A stretch of 55,178 nucleotides of DNA, taken from the NCBI GenBank assembly GCA_024278835.1, contig JAJRSK010000001.1, positions 1 through 55,178 on the forward strand. The letters run 5' to 3'. Below the pieces are notes generated by a model. That model saw only the letters and a list, made by a program, of their open reading frames with translations. It made no database searches and was not told the DNA's origin. Source of the stretch: Campylobacterales bacterium. GTDB taxonomy: Bacteria > Campylobacterota > Campylobacteria > Campylobacterales > QNZT01. The position numbers and the translations under genes are program-made. Positions within the stretch are counted from its first letter, which is position 1. Each line of letters begins with the position of its first letter. Positions 1 to 7,988 of the stretch are shown here, one piece after another.

Positions 1-1
1 A

Positions 2-79
2 TGGGGTGGGATACGGGATTCGAACCCGCGACCCCCGGCACCACAAACCAGTGCTCTAACCAGCTGAGCTAATCCCACC
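2..79 (-). tRNA. tRNA-His (GTG anticodon)
   Basis: On the minus strand the sequence folds as a tRNA. It has a 7-bp acceptor stem GTGGGAT/ATCCCAC, the extra G at position -1 opposite a C73 discriminator that is diagnostic for tRNA-His, a GGTTCGAATCC T-arm, and an encoded CCA end. The anticodon loop TTGTGGT places GTG as the anticodon. It is followed at about 30 bases by tRNA-Pro on the same strand, so the two probably form one transcript. Confidence 0.96.
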
Positions 80-111
80 ATAAAGTCGTTAATATTTTTT
101 AAAATTGTACA

Positions 112-189
112 TGGTCGGAGTGAAAGGATTCGAACCTTCGACCCCCTGGTCCCAAACCAGGTGCGCTAACCAGGCTGCGCTACACTCCG
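112..189 (-). tRNA. tRNA-Pro (TGG anticodon)
   Basis: On the minus strand there is an acceptor stem CGGAGTG/CACTCCG, a T-arm with GGTTCGAATCC, an anticodon stem CCTGG/CCAGG around loop TTTGGGA (anticodon TGG), and an encoded CCA. The TGG anticodon reads all or most proline codons by wobble. It lies just upstream of tRNA-His in the transcription direction. Confidence 0.96.
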
Positions 190-366
190 AGGTTTTCAAA
201 AACTGTATCAAGCTTTTGAGAGATGAGATTTTACCCTATTATCCCTGATAAGTCAATAGATTTTACTATAAATTATTAAATTTGTCCTTTCAATAAAATA
301 TTTTCAAGAATTTAACAAAAAGATGCCTTAAATTGGCTACTATAAAAAGAAAACAAGGCGTAAGTC

Positions 367-846
367 ATGAAACAAAATCCATGGGAATTTATCGATACCA
401 TCCAAACGATGGCTATCTCTTCTATTAATGATAATGGTACGGCACATACTTCTTATGCGCCATTTATCAAAAATGAACAAAAGTTTTATATCTGTATATC
501 CGCGATGGCGAAACATACATACAATATCCTCAACAATGAAACGATTTCTATCATGATTATTGAAGATGAGTCAAAAAGCACCAATCTATTTGCCAGAAAA
601 CGTGTGACATTTGATGTACAAGTGACCAGTATCGAGCGAAATTCTCTCATATTTAATGGTGCTATGACGCTTTTTCGTGATAAGTTTGGCAATAGCGCGG
701 GGATTTACGAAAGTATGCAAGATTTTCAACTCTTTGAACTCAGCCCTGTTTCGGGTCGTGCTGTTTTTGGATTTGGTGAAGCGTATGACTTTATAGAGGG
801 TGATTTTGGTGGCAATGCTACGGGCATGGGTCATCAAAGTAAGTAG
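367..846 (+). CDS. HugZ-like / pyridoxamine-phosphate-oxidase-fold flavoprotein
   Basis: This is a 159-residue protein of the FMN-binding split-barrel (PNPOx-like) superfamily. It opens with a helix followed by 'MAISSINDNGTAHTSYAPF', the usual first strands of this fold. The C-terminal part 'AVFGFGEAYDF' and the terminal 'GMGHQ' resemble the end of the HugZ/ChuZ haem-degrading oxygenases of Helicobacter and Campylobacter, where a C-terminal histidine loop helps bind haem. Those proteins are about 250 residues, so this is a shorter relative, and haem breakdown is only a possibility. It stands alone, with a TATAAA-like -10 box shortly upstream and the DUF302 gene 40 bases downstream on the same strand. 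Confidence 0.75.
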   Translation: MKQNPWEFIDTIQTMAISSINDNGTAHTSYAPFIKNEQKFYICISAMAKHTYNILNNETISIMIIEDESKSTNLFARKRVTFDVQVTSIERNSLIFNGAMTLFRDKFGNSAGIYESMQDFQLFELSPVSGRAVFGFGEAYDFIEGDFGGNATGMGHQSK

Positions 847-852
847 TTTTGT

Positions 853-858
853 TATAAT
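853..858 (+). promoter_or_regulatory. -10 box upstream of the DUF302 gene
   Basis: A perfect TATAAT lies 28 bases before the start codon at 887, just after the stop of the preceding gene. No clear -35 box is seen, which is normal for the main sigma factor of Campylobacterota. The DUF302 gene can therefore be transcribed on its own. Confidence 0.55.
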
Positions 859-886
859 GCTTTAGAAGAAAATTTTAGGAGTCAGC

Positions 887-1330
887 ATGAAAAAAATAGT
901 TTTAGCTTTTACACTTTTAGTAGCCCCTCTATGGGTAAGTGCCAATAATCTCATCGTCAAAACAGGCACACTTAGTGTCAATGACACTATCGCAAAGATA
1001 GAAACCATCGTCAAAGGACACAAAGGAATGGGTGTTTTTACTATCATCGATCACCAAGCCGGTGCAAAAAAAGTTGGTTTAGAGATGCCACAAGAGAAAG
1101 TCATCCTTTTTGGAAATCCCAAGCTTGGCACCAAGCTCATGAGTAAAGACCCTCAGGCTGGACTTGATTTACCTCTTCGTGTATTGGTCTATCAAGATAA
1201 GGAAGGCAAAACTAAAATTGTCTATACCGATCCTACAAAATGGCAAGAAGGGTTTGCCCTTAAAGAGTGTAAACTTATCGATAAAATGGTTAAAGTACTA
1301 GACACAATCACAGACAAAGCACTACAATAA
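887..1330 (+). CDS. secreted DUF302 family protein
   Basis: The 147-residue product has a clear cleavable signal peptide (MKKIVLAFTLLVAPLWVSA, cut before NN), so it should be periplasmic. The rest is a DUF302 domain: 'FTIIDHQAGAKKVGLEM', 'VILFGNPKLGTKLM' and 'AGLDLPLRVLVYQD' are its hallmark stretches. The fold is known but the biochemical role is not; members are common in sulfur- and nitrogen-oxidising bacteria. AGGAG at 877-881 is a good ribosome site for this ATG. It ends 2 bases before the convergent purN stop. Confidence 0.88.
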   Translation: MKKIVLAFTLLVAPLWVSANNLIVKTGTLSVNDTIAKIETIVKGHKGMGVFTIIDHQAGAKKVGLEMPQEKVILFGNPKLGTKLMSKDPQAGLDLPLRVLVYQDKEGKTKIVYTDPTKWQEGFALKECKLIDKMVKVLDTITDKALQ

Positions 1331-1332
1331 TT

Positions 1333-1902
1333 TTATCCTAGTACCTCTATCACTGCCTTTGGGAAGAGTTCATGTTCACAAGCATGAATCTTCTCTTTAA
1401 ATGTTTCAAAGTCCATCCCAGATTTATCAAAACTTTTCTGCATGATGATTTCACCACCATCTACCTCTTCTACCACAAAGTGCGCTGTTACGCCTGCTAT
1501 CTTTTCAGCAGAGTCGAAACTTCTCTCTAGTGCATTTGCCCCTTTAAAGGCTGGAAGCAGGGAAGGGTGGATGTTGATAGAGCGTATCTGTTTCGTATAT
1601 ACAGGTGTAAGGATACGCATAAACCCAGCCAATACCATCAACTCAACATCCAAAGCTTTTATCTCAGCGACCAATGCTTCATCAAAAGCCTCCCTGCTCT
1701 CATACGCCCTATGGTCTATCATGATAACATCGATACCATGCTTTTGTGCGCGTTTTATGCCGTTTGCTTTGGGGTTGTTGGTGATAGCCGCGACGACTTT
1801 GACTTTGAAATCTCCAAATGTTTTTTGATGCAGAGACTCTATCAAAACTTCGAGATTACTCCCCTCTCCTGAAAAAGCGATAGCGATGCGTTTTATAGAC
1901 AT
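1333..1902 (-). CDS. purN: phosphoribosylglycinamide formyltransferase
   Basis: PurN transfers the formyl group of 10-formyl-tetrahydrofolate to GAR, the third step of purine synthesis. The 189-residue length is normal. The Rossmann phosphate loop 'FSGEGSNLEVLI', the catalytic Asn-His pair in 'INIHPSLLPAF', 'LAGFMRIL' and the late 'GVTAHFVVEEVDGGEII' with its catalytic aspartate region are all present. It overlaps the 3' end of nnr by 10 bases, so it is probably translationally coupled to it. It converges on the DUF302 gene. Confidence 0.95.
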   Translation of the reverse strand: MSIKRIAIAFSGEGSNLEVLIESLHQKTFGDFKVKVVAAITNNPKANGIKRAQKHGIDVIMIDHRAYESREAFDEALVAEIKALDVELMVLAGFMRILTPVYTKQIRSINIHPSLLPAFKGANALERSFDSAEKIAGVTAHFVVEEVDGGEIIMQKSFDKSGMDFETFKEKIHACEHELFPKAVIEVLG

Positions 1903-3284
1903 TTGACTCCTTCTATCAAGTCGTCTGGTGTAAGGGCATAAGAGTTTTTAGAGAAGTTTTTTGCAGAGAGGGCATGCGCCAAGGTACCTGTTATCGCTGC
2001 ATCTAGTGGCGCGTACCCTTGTGCTAAAAGCCCCGCTATCAAACCGCCCAATACATCGCCACTCCCTCCCTTGCTAAGAAGACTGCTTCCTAGAGCTTGG
2101 ATATAGGTCTTGTTTTGATGTGCGATGAGGGTATTTGCACCTTTTAAAAGCAGTACGACCTCTAGGTAATTTTTGGAAAATTCTCGTGCGTAAAAAAAGC
2201 GTCTTTGTTGCAACTCTTCTATGCTGATATCTGCAATGCCTGTTAATTTTAAGAGAGCCACAAACTCCTTGGGGTGAGGTGTGATAACCAACGATTTTCG
2301 CTTTAAAACATCTATCATGATAGCGTTATAAAAGAGATCTGCATCTACCAACATCGGCTTATCATGATAGGTTAAAAACTGTGCTAAATACTCATCATCA
2401 TAAGCATTTCCAAGTCCCATACCGATACAAAATGCACTTGTATTTTCAGGATGAGAAGAAGAGCTCATCAACTCTGGAGGAATCACATAAGGTTCATTTT
2501 CCACGACCGTCACCAATCCTGCACCAAATGCCAAAGCTGCTTTGGCTGCCAAGACAGCCGCTCCTTGCTTGAGACCAGCAATCACAGCAAGATGTCCAAA
2601 ATGCCCTTTATGCGTATTTTGTAAAAGTCGATAAGGGAGTTTCATATCACTTTTTTCCAATAAAAATGTATCACTCTCATCTTCATACAGCGCACTATCC
2701 ACCCCCAAATCCACACAGACTATCTCACCCACATAATCTTTCACATTGTCAGCAAATAGTGCCTCTTTTAGAGCACCCATTGTAACGGTTTTATGCGCTA
2801 AAAAAGGCGTTTTACTCATGATTTGACCCTCCAAATTGATACCGCTTGGGATATCGCAAGAGAGTTTATATGCTTGCATCTCATTGAGTATCATGATAAG
2901 CTCTTCAGAACTACTATCAAGCGGACGAGAGAGCCCTGAGCCAAAGAGTGCATCTACGATGACATCAAAGCTACCTTCTATCTTTTCAACGATGTTTACA
3001 CCTATAGCTTGCGCACGTTTTAGTTGAAGCTTCGCCATCTGGGATTTCACACCATCAGGGATATACAAGGCACTATCATGATAGGGGTGAATCAATCGAG
3101 CCAAAGCGATACCATCTGCACCATTATTGCCCACACCTGCCACGATGAGAATCCTTTTTCTCTCTTTGGGGAGTGCTGCTTTTAAACCAAGAGCCGCATG
3201 TTCCATCAACAAATCTTCACTCATATGGTACATTTCATAACACTTTTTATCTAAGGTGCCAACCTCTTTAAATACTCTTTGCAT
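1893..3284 (-). CDS. nnr: bifunctional NAD(P)H-hydrate epimerase/dehydratase
   Basis: This 463-residue metabolite-repair enzyme has two domains. The N-terminal YjeF_N/NnrE part (to about 200) epimerises damaged NADHX/NADPHX; 'VAGVGNNGADGIALARL' is its binding loop. The C-terminal NnrD part (about 215-463) is a ribokinase-like ADP-dependent dehydratase with 'GHFGHLAVIAG', 'VITPHPKEFVALL', 'VLLLKGANTLIA' and the catalytic 'SKGGSGDVLGGLIAGLL'. It leads a two-gene unit with purN. Copies of the TATCATGATA palindrome lie inside the gene at 2313, 2360, 2889 and 3074, encoding residues such as YHD or IMI. Confidence 0.94.
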   Translation of the reverse strand: MQRVFKEVGTLDKKCYEMYHMSEDLLMEHAALGLKAALPKERKRILIVAGVGNNGADGIALARLIHPYHDSALYIPDGVKSQMAKLQLKRAQAIGVNIVEKIEGSFDVIVDALFGSGLSRPLDSSSEELIMILNEMQAYKLSCDIPSGINLEGQIMSKTPFLAHKTVTMGALKEALFADNVKDYVGEIVCVDLGVDSALYEDESDTFLLEKSDMKLPYRLLQNTHKGHFGHLAVIAGLKQGAAVLAAKAALAFGAGLVTVVENEPYVIPPELMSSSSHPENTSAFCIGMGLGNAYDDEYLAQFLTYHDKPMLVDADLFYNAIMIDVLKRKSLVITPHPKEFVALLKLTGIADISIEELQQRRFFYAREFSKNYLEVVLLLKGANTLIAHQNKTYIQALGSSLLSKGGSGDVLGGLIAGLLAQGYAPLDAAITGTLAHALSAKNFSKNSYALTPDDLIEGVKCL

Positions 3285-3308
3285 ACATAAACCCTTTTTT
3301 TCTTGTGT

Positions 3309-3314
3309 TATAAT
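3309..3314 (+). promoter_or_regulatory. -10 box of the 3335 gene
   Basis: TATAAT within TGTTATAATAG lies 20 bases before the ATG at 3335 and is followed by a GAAGGAA ribosome site. It sits in the divergent gap with nnr, which starts at 3284 on the other strand. Confidence 0.55.
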
Positions 3315-3334
3315 AGCAAAAAGAAGGAAAGTGT

Positions 3335-4360
3335 ATGCGTATATTGATCAAGCTTTTGGCATTTATGGTGTTGATTTTTTCAGCCTTTGTCCTTTATGAT
3401 AGACAAGATATGCGTACACCTGTGGCCTTTGAAGCCCTAGAGAGGATAAATCCCATTCCAAAAACCCAAGAACTCATCCATACTAAGAAACTTGCTCAAG
3501 CGGAGGAATATCTCACATTTTTCATGCACTTTGACTATATGAAAAACAATCAAGAAGCCAAGGAGTTACTACAAACCATCCAAGAAAAAAGAGCTAGTCT
3601 AGGGTACAGAACCAACACTATCATGAAAGGAATTTGGACAGGCAAAAGTGATGAAATGGAAGGCATGATATCGGCTGGGGTGAGTGATTTTTTTCTCTTT
3701 GGGGATTTGCGGGACTTGACGATAGAGGGCTATCATCATCTAAAGGGTGAAGAGGTAGATAAAGTCTTGGTGGCACTCTCTTCTATCGGTGTGGTCGCTT
3801 CAGGGGCTACCCTTGCAAGTGCAGGTGCAAGTAGCCCAATCAAGGGATCCATCTCTTTTTTAAAATATGCAAAAAAAAGTGCTGCTCTGCCTACTTGGCT
3901 AAGTAAGTATCTCATCAAGATATCCAAAAATAAAAATTTTAAAAATATAAAACCACTTTTTCATCATATCTCTTCACTTGTCAAAGGGGCAGGTGTCGGT
4001 GGGGGATTGAAGCTTTTACGTGATACCAAAGGCTTGGACTCTTTAAAAGATACCGTAGCGTTTGCAAAAATTTATGGTAAAAATAGTGCTACTTTAGTCA
4101 CCATAGTGGGAAAAGATGTCATAAAGTATCAAAAATCTCTCAGTAAAAAAGCATTTTTGCTTGCTGCTACTTATGGTAAGGCAGGGGTAAAACGACTAGG
4201 AAAACTGGGAGAAAAAGGATTTTTAAAATCCTTGGTAAAGCCGATAAAAACCTCTAGAATTGTCAAACTATTTGATAAAAATAGTGCCCATATCATCAAA
4301 CAGATACCTGACAAAGTCTTTTATGTTCTGGGACTTTTAGCACTACTTATCGTTATTTGA
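3335..4360 (+). CDS. unknown membrane-anchored protein
   Basis: I do not recognise a family for this 341-residue protein. It begins with a signal-anchor (LIKLLAFMVLIFSAFVLYD), has a charged helical stretch to about residue 100, a small-residue hydrophobic segment around 138-160 ('SSIGVVASGATLASAGASS'), a long lysine-rich helical part with a glycine cluster ('GAGVGGGLKLL'), and ends in a short hydrophobic segment (YVLGLLALLIVI) that can be a second membrane anchor. The basic, glycine/alanine-rich centre suggests a membrane-associated protein. Its last 8 bases overlap the end of the convergent comM frame. Confidence 0.7.
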   Translation: MRILIKLLAFMVLIFSAFVLYDRQDMRTPVAFEALERINPIPKTQELIHTKKLAQAEEYLTFFMHFDYMKNNQEAKELLQTIQEKRASLGYRTNTIMKGIWTGKSDEMEGMISAGVSDFFLFGDLRDLTIEGYHHLKGEEVDKVLVALSSIGVVASGATLASAGASSPIKGSISFLKYAKKSAALPTWLSKYLIKISKNKNFKNIKPLFHHISSLVKGAGVGGGLKLLRDTKGLDSLKDTVAFAKIYGKNSATLVTIVGKDVIKYQKSLSKKAFLLAATYGKAGVKRLGKLGEKGFLKSLVKPIKTSRIVKLFDKNSAHIIKQIPDKVFYVLGLLALLIVI

Positions 4361-5240
4361 TACGGTAACTCAAAGACTCTAGTAGGTGTGCCTTTGATAT
4401 CTGCTCACTTTCATCCAAATCCGCTATCGTTCTAGCCACTTTGAGTGACTTCTTGATAGCTCGCTGAGAGAGGTCAAAACGCGTGGTGGCATTGTCCAAA
4501 ATCGTTTGACTCTCATCATCAAGTTGGCAAAACTTTTCGATATCTTTATCACTCATTTTGCCATTTAACTCACTTTGTCCTCGTCTTTTTTGTATATTAA
4601 ACGCTATTTTTACTTTTTCGTGCATCTGTGCTGAAGTGATGGTTGATTTATCTTTAGGTGTGATTTCATCCATCTGCACATAAAGGTCTATACGGTCAAG
4701 AAGTGGCGAAGATAGACGATTTTTATAGCGTTTTATCTCTAGGTCAGAACAGCGACACTCTTTTTTAGTGCTAAGAAGATTACCACAAGGGCAAGGATTC
4801 ATCGAAGCGACAAAGAGAAACTTGGTGGGATATTTTATCTTGGAGTTTACCCGAGATATCAACATACTATAATCCTCTAAAGGCTCACGAAGTGATTCTA
4901 ACACGGTTTTAGGAAAATGAGGAAATTCATCAAAATAGAGTATACCATTATGCGCCAAAGCCACCTCTCCTATCTTGGCACTTCTACTTCCACCACCAAA
5001 GATACTAGCCCGCGTAGAAGAGGGATGAGGAGAGCGAAAGGGAGGGGTAGGTTTAAAGTCTGGCTCCAAACCATCTAAGGCATCAAGCTTGGCTTTATAA
5101 AGCACCTCTTCTTTACTCATAGGTGGCAAGATATATTGCAAGCGTTTGGCGCTCATACTCTTACCACAACCCGGACTTCCTTCATAAAGGATATTGTGCA
5201 TGCCAGCTGCTGCGATAAGGGACGCACGCTTGGCTATCTC
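4353..5240 (-). pseudogene. comM: comM/yifB, 3' part (AAA ATPase half) after an in-frame stop
   Basis: This is the larger piece of a ComM/YifB Mg-chelatase-type AAA+ protein. Reading continues in the same frame directly after the TAA at 5241-5243. The piece holds Walker A 'GSPGCGKS', Walker B 'ILYFDEF', the zinc-type 'CPCGN', and the C-terminal 'RIDLYVQM' and 'RFDLSQRAIKKSLKVARTIA' of the family. The first ATG is at 5199-5201 with no ribosome site before it, and it would start immediately before Walker A, so independent expression is doubtful. ComM is a hexameric branch-migration helicase that helps integrate DNA during natural transformation. Without the stop the whole gene (4353-5831) would encode 492 residues, the usual length. 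Confidence 0.85.
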
Positions 5241-5831
5241 TTACCCTTTGATATCAAAAAAGTCTACAGGATAGCTATCATGATAGGCTTCTAAATGCTC
5301 TTTACTTGACTCTATCATGATAGCATCCTCAGGAGCCATAAAGATAGCAATGGCTTCTTGGAGATTTTCTGCTGGGTATATCTGAAGCGAAGGAATTTTA
5401 GAGATTTTTTCAACGCTCTCATTAGGGATGATGACTTTAGAAACCAATCCTGCTTCTGCTAGGGAGAGGATGATAGCAAAGAGAGTAGTCGTATCTTTGA
5501 GCGTACCGTCAAGTCCTAGTTCTCCAAATGCCATAAACCCATCAAAAGAAACTTTCTCTTTTTGTAAAACAATAAGTAACGCGATAGGCAAATCAAAATG
5601 GCTCCCCTCTTTCTTTAAATCAGAAGGAGAGAGATTGACGGTTACTTTTTGTGGGGGAAATTTAAACTCTATTGTAGAGAGTGCGGATTTTATCCGTTCT
5701 TTTGATTCTTGGATGGAAGTTTGTGCTAGTCCAACGATAGCAAAACTGGGGAGTGCTCTGACAAAGGCAACTTCTACATCAACAACTTTGGCATGAAAAC
5801 CATCCATAGTGGCACAATTGATGGTTTTCAT
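5241..5831 (-). pseudogene. comM: comM/yifB, 5' part ending at an in-frame TAA
   Basis: The 196-residue product is the N-terminal ChlI-like domain of ComM: 'VDVEVAFVRALPSFAIVGLAQTS' (split across the start), 'ESKERIKSALSTIEFKFPP', 'VTVNLSPSDLKKEG' and 'FDLPIALLI'. It stops after 'DIKG', exactly where family members continue 'DIKGQE..A.RA'. The next codons read EIAKRASLIAAAG in the same frame, so one change, CAA (Gln) to TAA, explains the break. The start at 5831 is 1 base from the end of def, so comM is the last gene of the tig-clpP-def run. Confidence 0.85.
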
Positions 5832-5832
5832 A

Positions 5833-6345
5833 CTATTTACCTTTTAGACGTTTTTTCCACTCTTTTTCAAACTTTTTTCTCTTTAAAAAGGAGAGTTTTT
5901 CGATAAATAGTTCACCTTTTAAATGATCCATCTCATGCTGAAGGGCTATCGCCATCAGGCCATCATACTCTTTTTCTATCAACTTTCCATTTCTATCATG
6001 ATAGGTGACACGTATCCATTCTGCGCGTTCTACATCTTCGTAAAATTCAGGGACGGAGAGACACCCTTCTGTATAAAGTGTAGAACCGCGATATTCTAAT
6101 ATACGTGGATTGATGATTTCTATGAGATCGTCTTTTTTCTGTTCATCTTCTTGGTTTGGAAGGTTAATGATGAGAACATTTTGGGCTTGGGCTATCTGGA
6201 TAGCTGCCAACCCTATACCGTTTTTGATTATCATCGTTTCATACATATCATCTAAAAGTGTATGCAAAGCCTCATCAAACAATTCTACTTCTTTTGACTT
6301 CTCTTTTAATATCTTATTAGGATACGTGATGATTTCTCTTATCAT
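5833..6345 (-). CDS. def: peptide deformylase
   Basis: Def removes the formyl group from the N-terminal methionine of new proteins. The 170 residues contain all three metal-site motifs: 'GIGLAAIQIA' (motif 1), 'EGCLSVP' (motif 2, metal-binding Cys) and 'QHEMDHLKGELF' (motif 3, two metal-binding His and the catalytic Glu). It lies between the degenerate GGDEF gene (6 bases upstream) and comM. Its start codon lies inside a copy of the palindrome TATCATGATA at 6340-6349. Confidence 0.95.
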   Translation of the reverse strand: MIREIITYPNKILKEKSKEVELFDEALHTLLDDMYETMIIKNGIGLAAIQIAQAQNVLIINLPNQEDEQKKDDLIEIINPRILEYRGSTLYTEGCLSVPEFYEDVERAEWIRVTYHDRNGKLIEKEYDGLMAIALQHEMDHLKGELFIEKLSFLKRKKFEKEWKKRLKGK

Positions 6346-6351
6346 GATAGC

Positions 6352-7335
6352 CTATAAACTGTCGATTGCTTCAACGAGAATTTCTTCTTTCGTTTTAGCA
6401 CTATTGATAGCTGAGATACCAAAACTGAGTTTCACATCTACGTTAGTAGAATCTACTATAAAGTTAGAAGCGTTAATCATATCAGTAATTCTATCTATCG
6501 CTATTTGCGCTTGTGATAAATCTGTATGCTTTAAAAGAATCATAAAAATACCCTCTTCATAATGCGCCACGACATCTGACCTTCTTGAACGCTTGAGTAA
6601 TAGTTTTGCCAAAGTGATATTTATCAATGTTTTATCTTTTTGGTGCTGGACATTGTGTAAAGATTCTGGTTTTATCTTGATGGCCAAAAGTGTATTGTCA
6701 TATTCAAAGTTATTGATACTTTTTAAGACCGCTTCAAGTGTCTTAAGCATATATTTTTTATTGTAGATACCATACTTTTTATCAAAAATACTATTTTGGT
6801 TGAAGTGTCTAATGAGCTCAGCCGTAGAGTTATAACGACTTTTGATAAAGTGCAACTCTTTATCGAGTATCGCTTCTAGCGTCTCTAAATCTTCTTCATA
6901 AGCTACCAATGCCAAACGACTTGGATTGACTTCAATCTCACGCTCTTTTTCTATCGTGATTTTCTTCATATGGCTGATTTTAGTATACGCTTTAGCGATG
7001 GATTCTGTCATGCTCTTGACATAGATAAAAGCATTTTGAATATCTCTTTCCAATAAAACCGTATGGTCAGCTTCAATTTCAGCTTCTAATTCTAAAATTT
7101 CACCAATATCTTTTTGTAATGCTTCTGTTTTTGTTTCAAGTTGTGCATCAAAATATATCTTGTAGTTTTCAGGTGTAGGAGGAACATCATCTTTGTTCAG
7201 CTTCCCCACTACTTGCTTAGAAAGTAAAGTCAAGTCTCTTAAAACTGTCTCATTTTTCCTCTCCTGCGATACACGTGCCTTTTCTACAGGTCTCTTTGTG
7301 GTTACCATCTCTTCATCATTTATCAATGTCAGCAT
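6352..7335 (-). CDS. GGDEF-type regulator with a degenerate active site
   Basis: The 327-residue protein has a charged, helical N-terminal two thirds (starting around 'PPTPENYKIYFDAQL'), then a domain with the layout of diguanylate cyclases. 'FDKKYGIYNKKYMLKTLE' matches the usual 'D.LTG.YNRRYF' entry. The GGDEF loop position reads 'YEEGIFMIL', so the catalytic signature is lost and cyclic-di-GMP synthesis is unlikely. It sits between clpP (9 bases) and def (6 bases). A cyclic-di-GMP binding or purely structural role is possible; its constant company with clpP and def is not explained. Confidence 0.75.
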   Translation of the reverse strand: MLTLINDEEMVTTKRPVEKARVSQERKNETVLRDLTLLSKQVVGKLNKDDVPPTPENYKIYFDAQLETKTEALQKDIGEILELEAEIEADHTVLLERDIQNAFIYVKSMTESIAKAYTKISHMKKITIEKEREIEVNPSRLALVAYEEDLETLEAILDKELHFIKSRYNSTAELIRHFNQNSIFDKKYGIYNKKYMLKTLEAVLKSINNFEYDNTLLAIKIKPESLHNVQHQKDKTLINITLAKLLLKRSRRSDVVAHYEEGIFMILLKHTDLSQAQIAIDRITDMINASNFIVDSTNVDVKLSFGISAINSAKTKEEILVEAIDSL

Positions 7336-7344
7336 ATCAGATTC

Positions 7345-7926
7345 TTAATGGTTCTCTAAAACTTTATCAACAAGACCATAGTCCATAGCTTCTTTTGCTG
7401 ACATAAAGTTGTCTCTCTCTGTATCCGCTTCTACTTTTTCTACACTCTGTCCAGTTTGTTCAGCGATAAGCGCATTGAGAGAGTCTTTCATACGCTGAAT
7501 TTCTTTGGCTTGAATCTGGATATCTGTTGATTGCCCTTGTGCCCCACCTGATGGTTGGTGTATCATGATACGTGCATTTGGTAGAGCAAAACGCTTGCCT
7601 TTTGCACCAGCTGAGAGTACAAAAGCTCCCATAGATGCTGCTTGACCGATACAGATAGTACTCACATCTGGTTTGATGTAGTTCATCGTATCATACATCG
7701 CCATACCAGAAGTGATAACACCACCCGGAGAGTTGATATAAAGGTAGATATCTTTATCTGGATCCTCTGCCTCAAGGAAAAGAAGTTGCGCTACAATAGT
7801 TGATGCCATGCCATCGTGTACTTCACCATTTAACATGATAATTCTATCTTTTAAAAGTCTTGAATAGATATCATAACTTCTCTCTCCACGACCTGTCTTT
7901 TCTATTACTATTGGAACATAACTCAT
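7345..7926 (-). CDS. clpP: ATP-dependent Clp protease proteolytic subunit
   Basis: ClpP is the barrel-shaped serine protease fed by ClpX/ClpA. The 193 residues carry the catalytic serine in '[14 protein letters not shown]' and the catalytic histidine in '[11 protein letters not shown]', followed by '[13 protein letters not shown]' and the late catalytic aspartate region '[18 protein letters not shown]'. It lies 62 bases after tig, the classical order, so chaperone and protease for new or damaged proteins are made together. Confidence 0.97.
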   Translation of the reverse strand: MSYVPIVIEKTGRGERSYDIYSRLLKDRIIMLNGEVHDGMASTIVAQLLFLEAEDPDKDIYLYINSPGGVITSGMAMYDTMNYIKPDVSTICIGQAASMGAFVLSAGAKGKRFALPNARIMIHQPSGGAQGQSTDIQIQAKEIQRMKDSLNALIAEQTGQSVEKVEADTERDNFMSAKEAMDYGLVDKVLENH

Positions 7927-7988
7927 TAATTTTCCCTTTACCTATGTGTTTGACTTTTAACAGGGAAGCAAGCCCCCGCTAAAAGAAT

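Noticed and set aside
7561-7570. TATCATGATA inside clpP as a special regulatory copy
   Set aside because: It encodes part of the universally conserved ARIMIHQP motif of ClpP, so this copy may be explained by protein sequence alone.
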